Origin: Dama dama
Taxonomy: Eukaryota > Chordata > Mammalia > Artiodactyla > Cervidae
Direction: 5' to 3'
Assembly: GCF_033118175.1 (NCBI RefSeq)
Contig: NC_083694.1
Coordinates: 38,401,608-38,465,607, forward strand
Length of the DNA: 64,000 nt
The position numbers were made by a program, and so were the translations under genes. This document shows, piece after piece, positions 1 through 11,049 of the stretch (positions are counted from its first letter, which is position 1; every line of letters begins with the position of its first letter). The notes beneath the pieces were generated by a model. It made no database searches, was not told the origin of the DNA, and saw only the letters and a program-made list of their open reading frames with translations.

Positions 1-1088
1 TCTTTACAGCCAGGGAGGGAATCTAACCCATTGAAACACATGGGCTGAGAATTGGAGAGGGGTGGTTCCCCAAAGGTCCAGTGGAGTGCCCTGGCCAGAA
101 GAGAGAAAGGACACTGGGTAGCAGAAACAACTGTCACCAGAATGACCGTTGATGGACTCCACGACTTGCCCCTGGACTTTTTGGAGTGGCAGCTGGCCAT
201 GCCCAGCCAGGCAGTCCTGAGATCCCAGAGCGGGACTTTCGCCTCTCTTGACTGACAGTTGGCCTAAGTGGTGACGGGCAGTTGGCAGCCCCACGCTCGA
301 CCGCTGGCCCCTCTGACTGGCAGTCAGTGGGCCACCTGGTGAGCAGTTGGCTGACTCAGTGCTTGGCAAGTGACTAGTCCTGTCTGGAAGTCCTTCATGG
401 GGCCGTCCTGAGGTCCAGAGGTGAGATCTCCAGGGTCCACACCATCCCACCCAGCCTCACCCTAGCACCATCTCTCCCCACCCGGGAGAGGGAGGCTGAG
501 GCTGCTTACAAAGGCTTTTGGAGGAGCCCCTGTCCAGTGGCAATAAGAGGCCGTTTGGGGCCAGTAGTGCACTCTGGGAGCCAGGGGAGAATGGTCTTAG
601 AATGAGGGGATTCAGGAATTGTTAGAATGGATGTGTGGTTTTCCCCTGTTCATTTGGTGTCACTCAGCTTCCAACAAAGAGCTCTGAAAGGCTGGCCTGG
701 GTCAGGCCCTGGCGGGTAACAGGCCCTGGCGGGTAGCAGTGAACTTAACAGACATCGCTTGTCCTCACTGAGCTTTCAGCCCATCAGGGAGAGGGAGCCT
801 GGGTCGAGTCATGACCTGTTAGACAGTGTGGAGATGGTGGTCCAGAGAGCGGGCACGTAAGCTGAGACCTGGGGGAGACCCCGACAGGAGGATCAGAGAG
901 GGAAGACTCAGGTAAAGAAGAGCTTAGGGCAATGAACAGAGGCTGGAGTGAAGGATACTTGGGTGAGGGGCCACAGGGGTCCATAGAGTCAAGGAGGCCA
1001 AATCGTAGGGGGCATGACGGGCCCTGGTTTACGACATTCTCCTGAGGGAGAAAGCATTTGAGTGGGGCAGTGTCATGAGCAGACTTGA
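1..1088. other. intergenic, no gene seen
   Basis: Moderately GC-rich sequence with no supportable exon or recognisable young repeat. Two small structures are visible: a 16-17 bp direct tandem duplication (unit starting CAGGCCCTGG) at 703-735, and three copies of CAGTTGG at 256, 279 and 344. The stretch at about 660-900 has the flavour of a worn LINE2 or MIR relic, but I cannot place it firmly. Confidence 0.6.
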
Positions 1089-1363
1089 ATTTTATTTATT
1101 TATTTATGGTTGCGCTGTGTCTCCGTTGTGCATGGGCTTTCTCTGGTTTTGGCAAGCAGGGGTTACTCTCTAGTTGTAGGGAGTGGGCTTCCCATTGCGG
1201 TGGCTTCTCTCGTTGCGGAGCATGGGCTCTAACACACGGGCTGATAGTTTTGGTGCCTGGGCTTAGTTGCCCCGCAGCACGTGGAATCTTCCCGGGCCAG
1301 CAATCAAACCCATGTCCCCTGCATTGGGGGATTCTTAACCACTGGATCACCAGGGAAGCCCCA
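1089..1363 (-). mobile_element. CHR-type tRNA-Glu SINE
   Basis: The right end is the reverse complement of the usual head (GGGGCTTCCCTGGTGATCCA, then GTTAAGAATCC) and the left end is the T-rich tail complement (TTTATTTATTTAT). The middle has the characteristic alternating GGGCTT/TAGTTG phrases of the long CHR form. The whole element is on the minus strand, about 275 bp. Confidence 0.88.
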
Positions 1364-4248
1364 GACTTGCATTTTAGAAAGATCATTCTGGACCCAGAGA
1401 AATCTGATTATGGAGGAGGCTGAAGCAGAGAGTGGTTCAGTAATCAGGCTGAGAACCAGAGGTAACCCAGGGCAGGAGGGGGCAGATGTAGAGAAGCAGG
1501 TGATTTGAAGCAACACTGGGGTGGGAGGCAGGACAGACAGGCTGGGAGCTGCCTCCACGCACTGTTAGTACACCAGCTGCGGAGCGATGTGGATGTGGGA
1601 TGTCACCGTCCTTGCATGGATGAGGGACTCCCTGTCTGCTCACAGCCCACGTGTGCACACGCATGAGTGCCCGGTGAGTCTGTGTGCATCTGGGCATGTG
1701 GTGGAGCAAGTGGAGGACGGACCCCTGAAGTGTGGGGATGGAGGAGTGCGAGGTGGGACTCGCACTCGCATAGTTCACTCTTTATGCATCCTTGTGTTTC
1801 CACTGGCTCCTGGGACATGTGTTGCTTTTATAGTTGCTAAAAAGGGATCTTAATGAGAGTATGAAAAGTGAGAACCAGAGAGAGGACGGTGGCTGAGAGC
1901 CTGGCTTTGGGGTCAGAGCGACCCAGGTTGGAATCCTCGTCCTGTTATGAACGACTTGGAGCCTGCGGAGGGTGACTTGGCCACCCCCCGGCCTGTCTTC
2001 TCAGCTGTGAGAGGGGCTGCCACGTGGACTTCAGGGGGTCACTCTTACCAGAGCCGGGGGTTGGCTGTCGCTGCTGTGATGGCCATCCTGTCTCTCCCCC
2101 CACCCTCCCTAACTTTTCCTGCCCTCATCTATCTGCCTCTTATTTCCTGCCCCCACGTCCCCACACCACAGAAGAAGGAGGCTGGGACGGGGACACGTGT
2201 ACAGGACCAGCGTGGCCAGGACAGGCAGAAGGTCAGGACCAGGGGCCACCCAGGGCCAAGGCAAGGAGGCTGGTCTCCCCTCTGCGACCGGCTGGTCCCT
2301 GCATCCTGCTCCCGCCCCGAGCCGGAATGACAGATGGCCCCCCAAGGAAAGGTCACCGTCTCCGGAGCAGTTGTGTGTTTGGCGGAGGCGGGCGGGGTGG
2401 GGCGCCTTCTGAGCGCTCCTTCGGCCCTTGTCTGGCATTTGGGGGCCTGGACCTTACCAGCAACTGGACTTTATTTTGGTTACTAAGGATGGGAAGTTTC
2501 AGGTCATAAATAACTGCCTGGCCAGGCTACCAGCCTCTCCCCCCTGGTGAGGCCCAAGGGCTCGAGGCCTCTTCAAGGCCAGCGTGGCCCCCGCCTCTGG
2601 GCGCGGGGCAGGAGGTCTGGTGGCGGGGCTCGGAAGCCCAGTGGGGAGGCGGGGGAGAGAGGAGAGGGGTCTCGGGGCCTGGGTTCAGAGCAAGGTTAGC
2701 CAAATAGTGGATAAATTAAGCGAGGGAAACAGACAGCTCCCCTCACGGTGAACTTTTCACCCAGCGAACCTGCTCTCGCCCACTCTCAGGTGGCGGCGGC
2801 TCGCGCCCCGAGGCTGTCACCTCATGGGGGGTGTTGTCACCTGCCTCTTCCCCAACCACCGCCACTGCCACCCAGGCGAGAGGCTGAGGGTGGAGCCCGC
2901 CCAGGACAGGGTCCGGGCCACAGGCCCTGCGAGGAGCTGCCGACATCCACTCAGGACCCAGGGCTCCATCAGCCTTGGGCAGTCTGGACAGACCACCCAC
3001 CTTCTCCTCCCTTTGCCCAGTGTCCTCACTGGGGGTGGCTCTGGAGGTTTAGGAACCTTCTACGCACCTACCTTGTCTTTGCTTTTTCCCTAGCCTGAAC
3101 CACCCCTCAAGGGACCAGCTCCATCTTTGAGCAAAGAAAGAGGCTCTCCCTCTGGTAGACTGAGTCTGAGGGGTCCCCTCAAGAGACAGCCTTCTCGGAG
3201 GCAGGCCTGAGGACAGAAATGGCCATGGGCCAGCAGGCTACAGAGCATGTGCTGAGGAAGGCATGATGGTCAGGCAGACCCCAGGGAAGTCCCAGGGAGG
3301 GAGTCTGCAGAAGAGCTGAAGGGTCCTGAGGCCCAGCTACCCAGCAGCTCCTCCCACTTTCTGGTTCACCCCTGGCTGCCCATCCTGGACACATAGATGG
3401 TGCCCAGAGGAAATGCATGGCCCGACAGCGTGGGTGCCCGGAGCCAGGAGGTGAAAGGCAGGTGATTCAGTGAGCACAAGCCACAGGAGGTGGCCTGGTG
3501 CTCCCTCCGTTCACCAGGACTGAATGCTTGTGGAGTGCTGGGCGCTGGCCCTGGTGCCGGGGATACAGAGAGAGCGAGGGGGGGGGGAGGGTGGTGGTGG
3601 TGGGAGGGGACATCAGGGGAGACTGAGATATGTCTGGAGGTGGATGGACAGACGGGCAGGTACACAGACCAACCACAGGGCAGATATCTGACAGTGACTG
3701 GGCTGCTCAGTGACGGCCTTAAGCAAGAGGTGACACTTGAGCTGAGGTTGGAATGATAAGGAGGGGACAGCCTAGGAAAGGGAGGGGTTTGGGGTGAGGC
3801 GGAGAGCTGGGAACCCGAAGCAGAGGGCTGAGGGGCAGTGTCAGAACCCAGATGGAGGCCAAGATCTTAGACTTGCCCTTGGCCCTCCTGGTGGATTATC
3901 CTCTCTATATCTGCTTCCCTGACATGATAACCGTGTGGTCCTACCCACCGCAGAGGGGCCGGGTGGGAGATGGGTGATCTTGATAGAGCCCAGGCTCTGT
4001 CACTTGCCATCTGAGCAATGTGGGCACCTGACTTCAGTCCTCAAAGCCTCAGTTTAGGTCTCTGTAAAATGGGAGCTCAGTACCAACCTTCCCAAAGACT
4101 GAGGAAGAGTCTAGGCATGCAGCTGCCTGGAAAGGAAGCCTCCCTCCTGGGGAGAAGGCGGAGGGGAAGATGTGAACTTGCAGCTCTGCAGAAAAGCTCG
4201 AGAACTTGGCCCCCTTCTCACCGCTACAGACATTTGAATGCTGCCTAC
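1364..4248. other. intergenic GC-rich stretch with relics
   Basis: No supportable coding exon; several long open frames here are expected by chance in GC-rich DNA and show no family motif or splice context. A MIR-like piece lies at about 1895-1990 and another at about 4000-4085 (phrases such as CTCAGTTT..TCTGTAAAATGGGA). An LINE2-like phrase sits at 3515-3570. The block 2340-2720 is GC-rich and ends in AT-rich motifs (GGTCATAAATAACTG, GGATAAATTAAG). It could be a conserved non-coding element, but only alignment would show that. Confidence 0.55.
3578..3610 (+). repeat. G-rich tract, possible G-quadruplex
   Basis: A run of ten G, then A-GGG, a TGG repeat, GGG and GGGG within 33 bases. This gives at least four G3+ runs with short loops on the plus strand. 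It is a low-complexity sequence; quadruplex formation is inference from composition. Confidence 0.6.
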
Positions 4249-4257
4249 GCTGCGAGG

Positions 4258-4466
4258 GTGGTTCTAGTGTAAAGAACTCGCCTGCCAATGCAGGAGACTA
4301 AGAGATGCGGGTTCGATCTCTGGGTCAGGAAGATCCCCTGGAGGAGGGCATGGCAACACACTCCAGGATTCTTGCCTGGAGAATCCCATGAACAGAGGCT
4401 CCTGGGAGGGCTACAGTCCATGAGGTCACAGAGAGTTGGACACGGCTGAAATGACTTAGCACGCAT
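4258..4466 (+). mobile_element. Bov-tA SINE
   Basis: Standard order on the plus strand: tRNA-Glu-like head (TAAAGAACTCGCCTGCCAAT), GGTCAGGAAGATCCCCTGGA linker, then the BovA tail (ACAGTCCATGAGGTCACAGA, GTTGGACACG). A perfect 9-bp target-site duplication GCTGCGAGG flanks it at 4249-4257 and 4467-4475. Confidence 0.93.
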
Positions 4467-4475
4467 GCTGCGAGG

Positions 4476-5067
4476 AGGAAGTGGAGACCTGAGTGCTTTG
4501 GTCCCTGCTGTGTGGGAGCTTCGTTTCCACCAACGTTCAGGGTTGAAGGGTCTGAGACGACTGTAGGAAGAGAAAATGGGCATCTGTTCATGGCTGTGGG
4601 CCCTAAGAAGCTGCCTGCTCTTCTGTTGGACCCAAAACCATCCTTCCTATTAAACAAATATATCCAGTTTCAGCCCAATCATGTCAAGAAGATGGTCCCC
4701 TTATGTTGTGGTCCTAAGAGAGGGGCTTTGCTCACAGTTACGGTTATTCCCTCCTGCCTGATCCATCTGGGATGGACTGGGAGCCTGGCAGGTGGTGGAC
4801 AGGGAACTATTGGGGATGGACCCCGTGGGCATCACCCCCATAATCCTAGACCAGGGCCTCAGGACCTGAGCCAGATAACTGAGCCCAGGGTAGGAAAGAT
4901 GAAAATGTGTCTTTCTTAGGAAGAGATCCCCCATTTCAGGGAATCCTCCTGGGATTCCATCAACCATCACCCTACTTGTGTCTCCTAACATGAAATTGGC
5001 TGTGTTTCCTAACTACAAAGTACAAAATACTCATTATTTTTTTCTTTTTTAAATTTATTATTTATGC
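4476..5067. other. intergenic, nothing recognised
   Basis: No repeat family or exon could be recognised. The right end grades into an AT-rich stretch (TTATTTTTTTCTTTTTTAAA) at the junction with the next SINE. Confidence 0.5.
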
Positions 5068-5291
5068 ATGTGTGTGTGTGTGTGTGTGTGCTCAGTCATG
5101 TCTGACTCTTTGTGACCTGATGGACTGTAGCCTGCCAGGTGCTTCTGTCCATAGAATTTTCCAGGCAAGAATACTGGAGCAGATTGCCATTTCCTCCTCC
5201 CAGGGATCTTCCCAACTCAGGGATTGAACCCTTGTCTCCTGTGTCTCCTGCATTGGCAGAGGGGTTCTTTACCACTGCACCACTTGAGAAA
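5068..5291 (-). mobile_element. Bov-tA SINE with (TG)n tail
   Basis: The minus-strand element has its BovA tail on the left (CTCAGTCATGTCTGACTCTT) and its tRNA-like head on the right (CATTGGCAGAGGGGTTCTTT). An uninterrupted TG microsatellite of about 23 bases (5068-5090) abuts the tail, as is common for ruminant SINE 3' ends. Confidence 0.9.
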
Positions 5292-5575
5292 CTGCAATTT
5301 ATTACTTAATTGGAGTATAATTGCTTTACAAAGTTGTGTTAGTTTCTGCGATACAACAACATGAATCAGCCACAAGTATACATATATCCTTCCCTCTTGA
5401 GCCTTCATTCCAGGCTCCCCCACCCTCTTCCCACCCCTCTAGATCATCACAGAACACTGAGCTGAGCTCCCTGTACAATAAGGCAGTTTCCCGCTAGCCA
5501 TCTATTTGACACACAGTAGTGCATATATGTTAATGCTACTCTCTCAATTCATCCCACCCTCTCCTTTTCCCTCAT
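5292..5575 (-). mobile_element. L1 3' UTR fragment (ruminant L1)
   Basis: Antisense ruminant L1 3' UTR: TTAATTGGAGTATAATTGCT, then ATACAACAACATGAATCAGC, CACCCCTCTAGATCATCACA, GAGCTGAGCTCCCTGTACAA and TCTCTCAATTCATCCCACCC in that order. The same sequence in sense orientation ends the L1 at 46.2-46.9 kb. Confidence 0.82.
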
Positions 5576-6250
5576 CATTATTTTTAAAAATTACAATAAT
5601 GTTAAAAGGCATTTAGGTCTCAGTAGACATCTCCCTGCATCAGGGCTGCCTTCCCTTGATGGCTCCCTGACAGCTGGATTTGTCCCAGGGGACATGCCCC
5701 GTTCAGCTGCGTTGAATGAGTGAGTCAGTGAATGAATGAATGAATGAATGACAGCAGATATTCACGTGATCCTTCAAAGACAGCTAACTATTTTCAAATG
5801 GGCTCTTGTGGCCATCAGCATCTTGGCCACCCCCAACACACCCCCAGAAAACAGGTTCCCCTTCAGGCCGGGCCTGCCAAACAGTGGGATTTCCCTAGGG
5901 CCTGGTGACCTCTCTGCTTCCTGCCTTTCCCACAGTTCCTTGGCCAGGGGCTTCCCAGAGCAGATGGTCTGTCCATGGGACCATTGTTTTAAAATATTTA
6001 TTTAGTATTATTAAAAAGATGGTGTCGTGACAAGAAAGAAAAAGATGTAAAGAAAAAAATATATATGTAGGGCATTTACCAACTGCCTAACAAGTACTGT
6101 TTTCTTGCCTCAGATGGTCCTCGGAAGCCAGCACAGATAAATTTGCCTGTCATCACAGTTTTTTAAATTATGTCTATGGTTTACAATTTTTACTTAGCAG
6201 TTCAATAGATTTTTAAAATTTTAACATAATCTTTAATATTCTCACTTCAA
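5576..6250. other. intergenic with (TGAA)n
   Basis: Contains a short TGAA/GAATGA microsatellite at about 5718-5751 (five to six units). Otherwise unassigned single-copy-looking sequence; no exon supported. Confidence 0.55.
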
Positions 6251-6261
6251 AGGTCATTTTA

Positions 6262-6562
6262 GGGCTTCCCAGGTGGCTCAGAGGCAAAGAATCCGTCTAT
6301 CAATGCAGGAGACATGGGTTCAATCTCTGCTCCAGGAAGATCCCACATGCGATAGAGCAACTCAGCCCAGGAGCCACAACTACAGAGCTCATGTGCCACA
6401 ACTACTGAAGCCCGAACGTGCTAGAGCCTGTGCTCCACAACAAGAGAAGCCATCACAATGAAAAGCCCATGCACTGCAACTGGAGAGTAGCCCCTGCTCG
6501 TCACCGTTAGAGAAAAGTGACAAAGTCCCAGCATAGCCAAATAAATAAAATTGTTTTTAAAA
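6262..6562 (+). mobile_element. CHR-type tRNA-Glu SINE
   Basis: Plus-strand head GGGCTTCCCAGGTGGCTCAG, then repeated CCACAACTAC / GCCTGTGCTCCACAACAAGA phrases and a CAAATAAATAAAATTG tail. The flanks AGGTCATTTTA (6251-6261) and AGATCATTTTA (6563-6573) are a target-site duplication with one mismatch. Confidence 0.9.
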
Positions 6563-6573
6563 AGATCATTTTA

Positions 6574-6900
6574 ATGACTTTATGCCATTCCTTCATGTGG
6601 TTCTCCCATACTGTTGGTAAGTTCTTTTTCTAATGGACGTGTAGGTTGGGTCCAATTTTTCTCCATTGACAACAATGCAACTGTGAATATTTTTAGCAGC
6701 TGCATCTTTTGCATCTTTTAAACCTTTCCTTTGGGATGAATTCCAGTAGAAGTTACATATCTTGAGAACATAATAATCTTGCGGCTTTTTATTCCTGGGT
6801 GTTATTGTGTTGCTTTTCAAAACGGTGACACCAATTTGCAGTGCCTTCAGCAGCAGGGTAAGGATATGAACTTCTCTGAAAGCTTGCCAAGGCTGGGTGT
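6574..6900 (-). mobile_element. old L1 3' region, antisense
   Basis: Phrases such as GTGTAGGTTGGGTCCAATTT and CAATGCAACTGTGAATATTT resemble the antisense of old L1M 3' ends. Diverged, and the borders are uncertain. Confidence 0.5.
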
Positions 6901-7305
6901 GGCTTTAAAAACACTTTTTTTTTTTTTTACCAACTTAGTAAATATGGCCTCCTGGTGCTGCCTTAATCAGCTCTTCCTGGATGATGAGCAGTGATAAGCC
7001 TTTCCAACACGGTGGTTCAGGGCCAGGGAGCTTGACAAATCTCAGAGCCCCAGACTGTCAGATAGAAACGGTATGATACCACTGCTCATAGTGTCATTGT
7101 GATTTTTTTTTTCTAATTCACCCAATCATTTGATTTTTATTTGCATACTTATGCGCCTCGGGTACAGGCAGTACTTTCAAAGTACCCAAAGCATGACTTG
7201 GGAACTTTGACCTGAGAGCTTACAATGTTTTCATATTTCCAGTATTGCTCAGAACTGCTCTAAATGAGTCTCTTAAGGGTAACTTGACCATCCAACAGTA
7301 TAGGT
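6901..7305. other. intergenic, nothing recognised
   Basis: A T12 tract at about 6917 and a T-rich stretch at about 7103 are the only visible features. No exon or repeat family was recognised. Confidence 0.5.
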
Positions 7306-7420
7306 ACACGTAGAGGATAATGCAGGTTTGGTTCCAGACCACTGAAATAAAGTGAATATTGCAATAAAGTGAGTCACATGAATTTTGGTTTCCCAGTGCA
7401 TATAAAAATTAGGTTTACAT

Positions 7421-7593
7421 CCCTTGTGGCTCAGCTGGTAAAGAATCTGCCTGCAGTGCAGGAGACCTGGGTTGGATCATGTCCTGGAGAAGGGAACAGC
7501 TACCCACTCCAGTATTCTGGCCTGAAGAATTCCATGGACTGTATAGCCCGTGGGGTCATAAAGAGTCGGACACGACTGAATGACTTTTGCTTT
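7421..7593 (+). mobile_element. Bov-tA SINE inside Tigger
   Basis: Head CTTGTGGCTCAGCTGGTAAA through tail AAGAGTCGGACACGACTGAA on the plus strand. It splits the Tigger phrase GTGCATATAAAA / ACTATAGTCTATCC, so it is younger than the transposon. Confidence 0.9.
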
Positions 7594-7689
7594 CATACTA
7601 TAGTCTATCCTATGTGCAATAGCATTATGTCTTTTAAAATGTACACATCTTTATTTACAAATGTTTTATAATTTGTAATGACCCAAATG

Positions 7690-7817
7690 GAAAAATAATG
7701 TAAAATGCGTTGATTATTGTATGTGTATAGCCGATTTACTTGACAGCAGAAAGAACATAACGTTGTTAATCAACTATACGCCAATGAAAAGCAAAATAAA
7801 AAATTTACAAAAAAAAA
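7690..7817 (+). mobile_element. L1 3' end fragment
   Basis: Contains TTGTTAATCAACTATACGCC and then AATGAAAAGCAAAATAAA and an A-rich tail, the usual end of ruminant L1 3' UTRs. It is inserted in the same Tigger relic. Short, and the 5' edge is uncertain. Confidence 0.6.
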
Positions 7818-7930
7818 CATTTTATTACTAAAAACGCCAACCATCACCTGACAACCCAGCAATGCCAAAAATCTTCAGTTTGTTAAAAACCTCAGTATCT
7901 GCTAAGTGCTATAAAGCAAAGCGTAACAAA

Positions 7931-8376
7931 CAAGATGTGCCTGTAATTACATTACCTGCGGAACCCAGAAATAAATTAATTTTATCCCAGACACAGCTGT
8001 CAGGGTTGTGAATATGTAAATTGTTTCCAGATTTTCACACCTGCATGTAAGAATTACATCTTGCAGGAACCTGCTTGGTTTAAGAGATTTGATTAAGACA
8101 GGAATGCTTGAGTCTTCTTGGGACAAACAAAAGGATTATGGCATTTCATAGATAATATAGAAAAAAATTGGGAACATGCCATTGTCCCCAGACTTCACAT
8201 GTGTTGGTTGGATTTTCTTGCTGTACTTCTATTACAATGTGAACTTCTTAAGGCAGCGCTTTCCACAGGCTAACGAACACCAACGGCTTGACTCTGATTT
8301 CTTTGTATGTGAATGACCGTTCTATGTTCTCTGTTCACATGTAGTTTCCTCTCAATGTTTTTCCTCTTCTTTTTAA
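7931..8376. other. intergenic, nothing recognised
   Basis: AT-rich sequence with no gene or assignable repeat. Confidence 0.5.
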
Positions 8377-8853
8377 AAAACATTATTTATTTGGATGCTT
8401 CAGGTCTTAGTTGCAGGATGTGGAATCTTCCTTGCAGCATGCCGGATCTTTTTTTGTTTGTTTCAGCGCACAGGCTATTCTCTAGCTGTGTCCTGAGGGC
8501 TCCAGAGCATGCAGGCTCAGTGGTTGCGGCATATGGGCTTAGTTGCCCTACAGCATGTGGCTCAGCGGTAAAGAATCTGCCTGCCAATGCAGGAGACACA
8601 GGAGATGCAGTTTCGATGTTTGGGTCAGGAAGATCCCCTGGAGGAGGAAATGGCAATCCACTCCAATAGTCTTGCCTGGATAATTCCATGGACAGAGGAG
8701 CCTGGCAGTCTACAGTCCACAGAGTCACAAGAATTGGACACAACTGAGCATGTAGGCCCGCATGTAGAATCTCAGTTCCCTGACCAGGGATCAAACCAGC
8801 ATCCCCTGTGTTGAAAAGTGGATTCTTAACTACTGGACCACCAGAGAAGCCCC
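8377..8853 (-). mobile_element. CHR-type SINE, split by a Bov-tA
   Basis: The tail side begins with ATTATTTATTTGGATGCTTC. The head side ends with TGGATTCTTAACTACTGGAC and CACCAGAGAAGCCCC. The phrase TAGTTGCCCTACAGCATGTGG is broken by a SINE and continues at about 8756 with GCATGTAGAATCTCAGTTCC. The T-rich run at 8450-8463 is an internal expansion. Confidence 0.85.
8556..8752 (+). mobile_element. Bov-tA SINE nested in CHR SINE
   Basis: CTCAGCGGTAAAGAATCTGC head, GGTCAGGAAGATCCCCTGGA linker and GAATTGGACACAACTGAGCA tail, opposite in orientation to its host. The duplicated GCATGT(A/G)G on both sides looks like the target site. Confidence 0.87.
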
Positions 8854-9285
8854 TTCTTTTCTTGTTTATGAACTCTTTATATATTGCAGCCATTCTACCT
8901 TAACCTCAGGTTTCCTGACATTTTACTTTGTTCACAAAATTTAGACTATTGTAAAGTTGGTGGGTTTTGACGTCTGTTCCTTCCCAGAGCTGTCCTGGGT
9001 GGCATTAGGGCCTCCGTCCCTCCAGCACTGTCTGGAAACAAAGCGGGCAGACATGCAAGTCTGCCGGTTTACGGGTCAGAGTGATCTAGCTGATTTGGTC
9101 TTGGGCTCAGTCAGCTTTCCTGATGTCTTGGTTCCCTGGGGACTGGGCTCACTGAAGCATGTGTCATAATTCCTTTGAAATGAAAGGGCTCAGAAGCTCC
9201 TCATTCTGAGGGCTCTTGCCTCAATCTAAGTCAGTTTTCTTGGTTTTGTTGTGGCTTCTATTTTTGCTTTCTTTTTTCCTTTTGC
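8854..9285. other. intergenic, nothing recognised
   Basis: No exon or repeat recognised, apart from a T-rich stretch at about 9240-9290. Confidence 0.5.
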
Positions 9286-9510
9286 AGGAAATTCATTTAT
9301 TTATTGACTTTCCAGCCTTCTGTGTGTAAGACTCTGGGTACGGGGATATAATGATGAGTGAAACAGACACATTCTTGCCCCAGTAGAGCCCACAGTCTAC
9401 TGGGAGATGCACACTGGCCAAACAGCATCTAAAGAGTATTTATTGAGCATCTACTGTGTGTCAGGCTGTCTGCCAGGGACTGGGGACACCCAGCTGAGTG
9501 AGTAGTGATG
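9286..9510 (-). mobile_element. LINE2 3' end relic
   Basis: Antisense LINE2 phrases: TTCATTTATTTATTGACTTT, GTACGGGGATATAATGATGA, and again TATTTATTGAGCATCTACTG, GGGACTGGGGACACCCAGCT. The doubling suggests two adjacent relics or an internal duplication. Confidence 0.65.
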
Positions 9511-11049
9511 ACCCTCATCATTCTTAACCAAATAACCACACAAAGAGATGGCCGATGATAAAGGAAGCAGCAGTTTCCAGCCCCCACTCAGCCGGGTCTA
9601 GAGTTGGGCTGAAAGAGAGGGTCCCTCCCAGTCTGCTGGGTCAGTGTTCAGCGGACCCCTGTCTTGGTTCGGCCCGCCTTCAGGGCCCCATCTGCCCCTG
9701 CCCCACCCAAGAAGCTCGTCTCTTATCTGATGGGTGGGAGAGGTGTCAGGAGAGCTGAGGGGTGGAACCTATTTGGGGAGGATGGGAGGCAGAGAGCAGG
9801 GAGGGCCAGATGGCCTCACTGTCACCCTGCTACTTTCTCTGACCTCAGCTGGGGCCTGGCCTCCCGTCGTCCAGAGTTCACGGGGAGGTGAAGTTTCCTC
9901 CAGGGAGGACTGGGAAGGCCCCTTCCTCCCCTTCCAGGGCTCGCTAGGATCTGAAGAACCGTCCATCCAGCTCTGTCCTGTCCCCTCCCCAGCTCTAGGG
10001 ACCAGGCAGCAGGGGCTCCTGTGACTGTCCTGTTCTAGCCTTGGGTTTAGTGGAAGGATCCCTGACTCAGGGACCCTAGGGCTCAGGCCAGACCACTGTG
10101 ACTTCCCCAAGCTGGAGGGACTGTATTTCCTTAGGTGGCCCCTGCTCACCTCGAGGTGCAGAGACATGCTCAGAGCTCAAGTTCACTCTGTGGTCCCAGG
10201 ATGATGAGCATGGCCATCCCCCTGGGCACACAACCATCTGCTGTGTGTTCTGTGAACGCTCTGCAAATGCCCGGGGGCTGTCACTGGCTTTCTACTCATT
10301 CTTGCGAGGAAATTTCACCCCATCACTCGGGGCCTTGGGGATGTCTCCATGGACTTTGGAGCCAGACAATTCTGGGTCAGATTCCCTGATCCGTCTCTAT
10401 GCTCCATAGCATCCTGGGCAGATCTACCTCACTGAGCCTCAGTTTTCCCCACTTGTAAAATGGGTTTACCCTTGCCCGTCAGGGTGTGGTGCTGATGGTG
10501 TGGCCCCTGGTGATGGATCCTGACAGCAGCTGAGGGGAGGGAGGGGGGTTTGCCACCAGTGGCTGCACTCAGTCTGTCATCAGCACTGGCCTGAGTGCCA
10601 TGGAGATGGTTGAAGACAATCAGGTAAACTGAGGCTTTGCTCGTAGGACCCTGCCTTCTGGGAGGGAGGCTCTGCCAGCAAGTCTCATGTCATTCTCACA
10701 AGAACCTGGTGGTGATGGAGGCAGAAGTAGTATTAGCCTCTTCCAGATGAGGGCTTTAAGGTTCAGAAAGGTTGTCAAACTCACTCAAGCCTGCACAGCT
10801 GGGCAAAAGACCCAGCTGGGATCCTCCACAGGTTGCAGGAGAATCCACCTTTGAAACAGACAGGAAGGGTGTTTGCTGAGAACCCAAGCCAGTCTGGGAC
10901 CCTGAAGCCAGGAGCCAGAATGGATGAAGTTTTGTGCACCCCTTTCGCACAATCCTGTGAGCCCAGAATTACCCACCCCACCCCCATGCACCACCCCCCC
11001 AGACCCCAGGACGGTTGCTCCAGTCTACTGGGCTCTGTCCCCTGGCCTG
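9511..11049. other. intergenic, GC-rich with MIR relics
   Basis: No coding exon supported. A MIR lies at about 10355-10480 on the plus strand (CACTGAGCCTCAGTTTTCCC, TGTAAAATGGG). A MIR-like antisense piece lies at about 10690-10800 (TTCCAGATGAGGGCTTTAAG). The remaining open frames lack any recognisable domain. Confidence 0.55.

Larger units (their letters stand above)
7306..7930 (-). mobile_element. Tigger-type DNA transposon fragment, interrupted
   Basis: Terminal and subterminal sequence of a Tigger element: TGCAGGTTTGGTTCCAGACC, GCAATAAAGTGAGTCACATG, TTTCCCAGTGCATATAAAA. It resumes after a SINE with ATAGTCTATCC..GTGCAATAGCATTATGTCT, and again near 7815 with TTTTATTACTAAAAACGCCA. It is an inactive relic with two insertions inside it, and it is the reverse of the Tigger copy at 15.9-16.6 kb. 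Confidence 0.75.

Noticed and set aside
2024..2509. Plus-strand open frame of 161 codons
   Set aside because: GC-rich, low stop-codon background, no initiation, splice or domain evidence.
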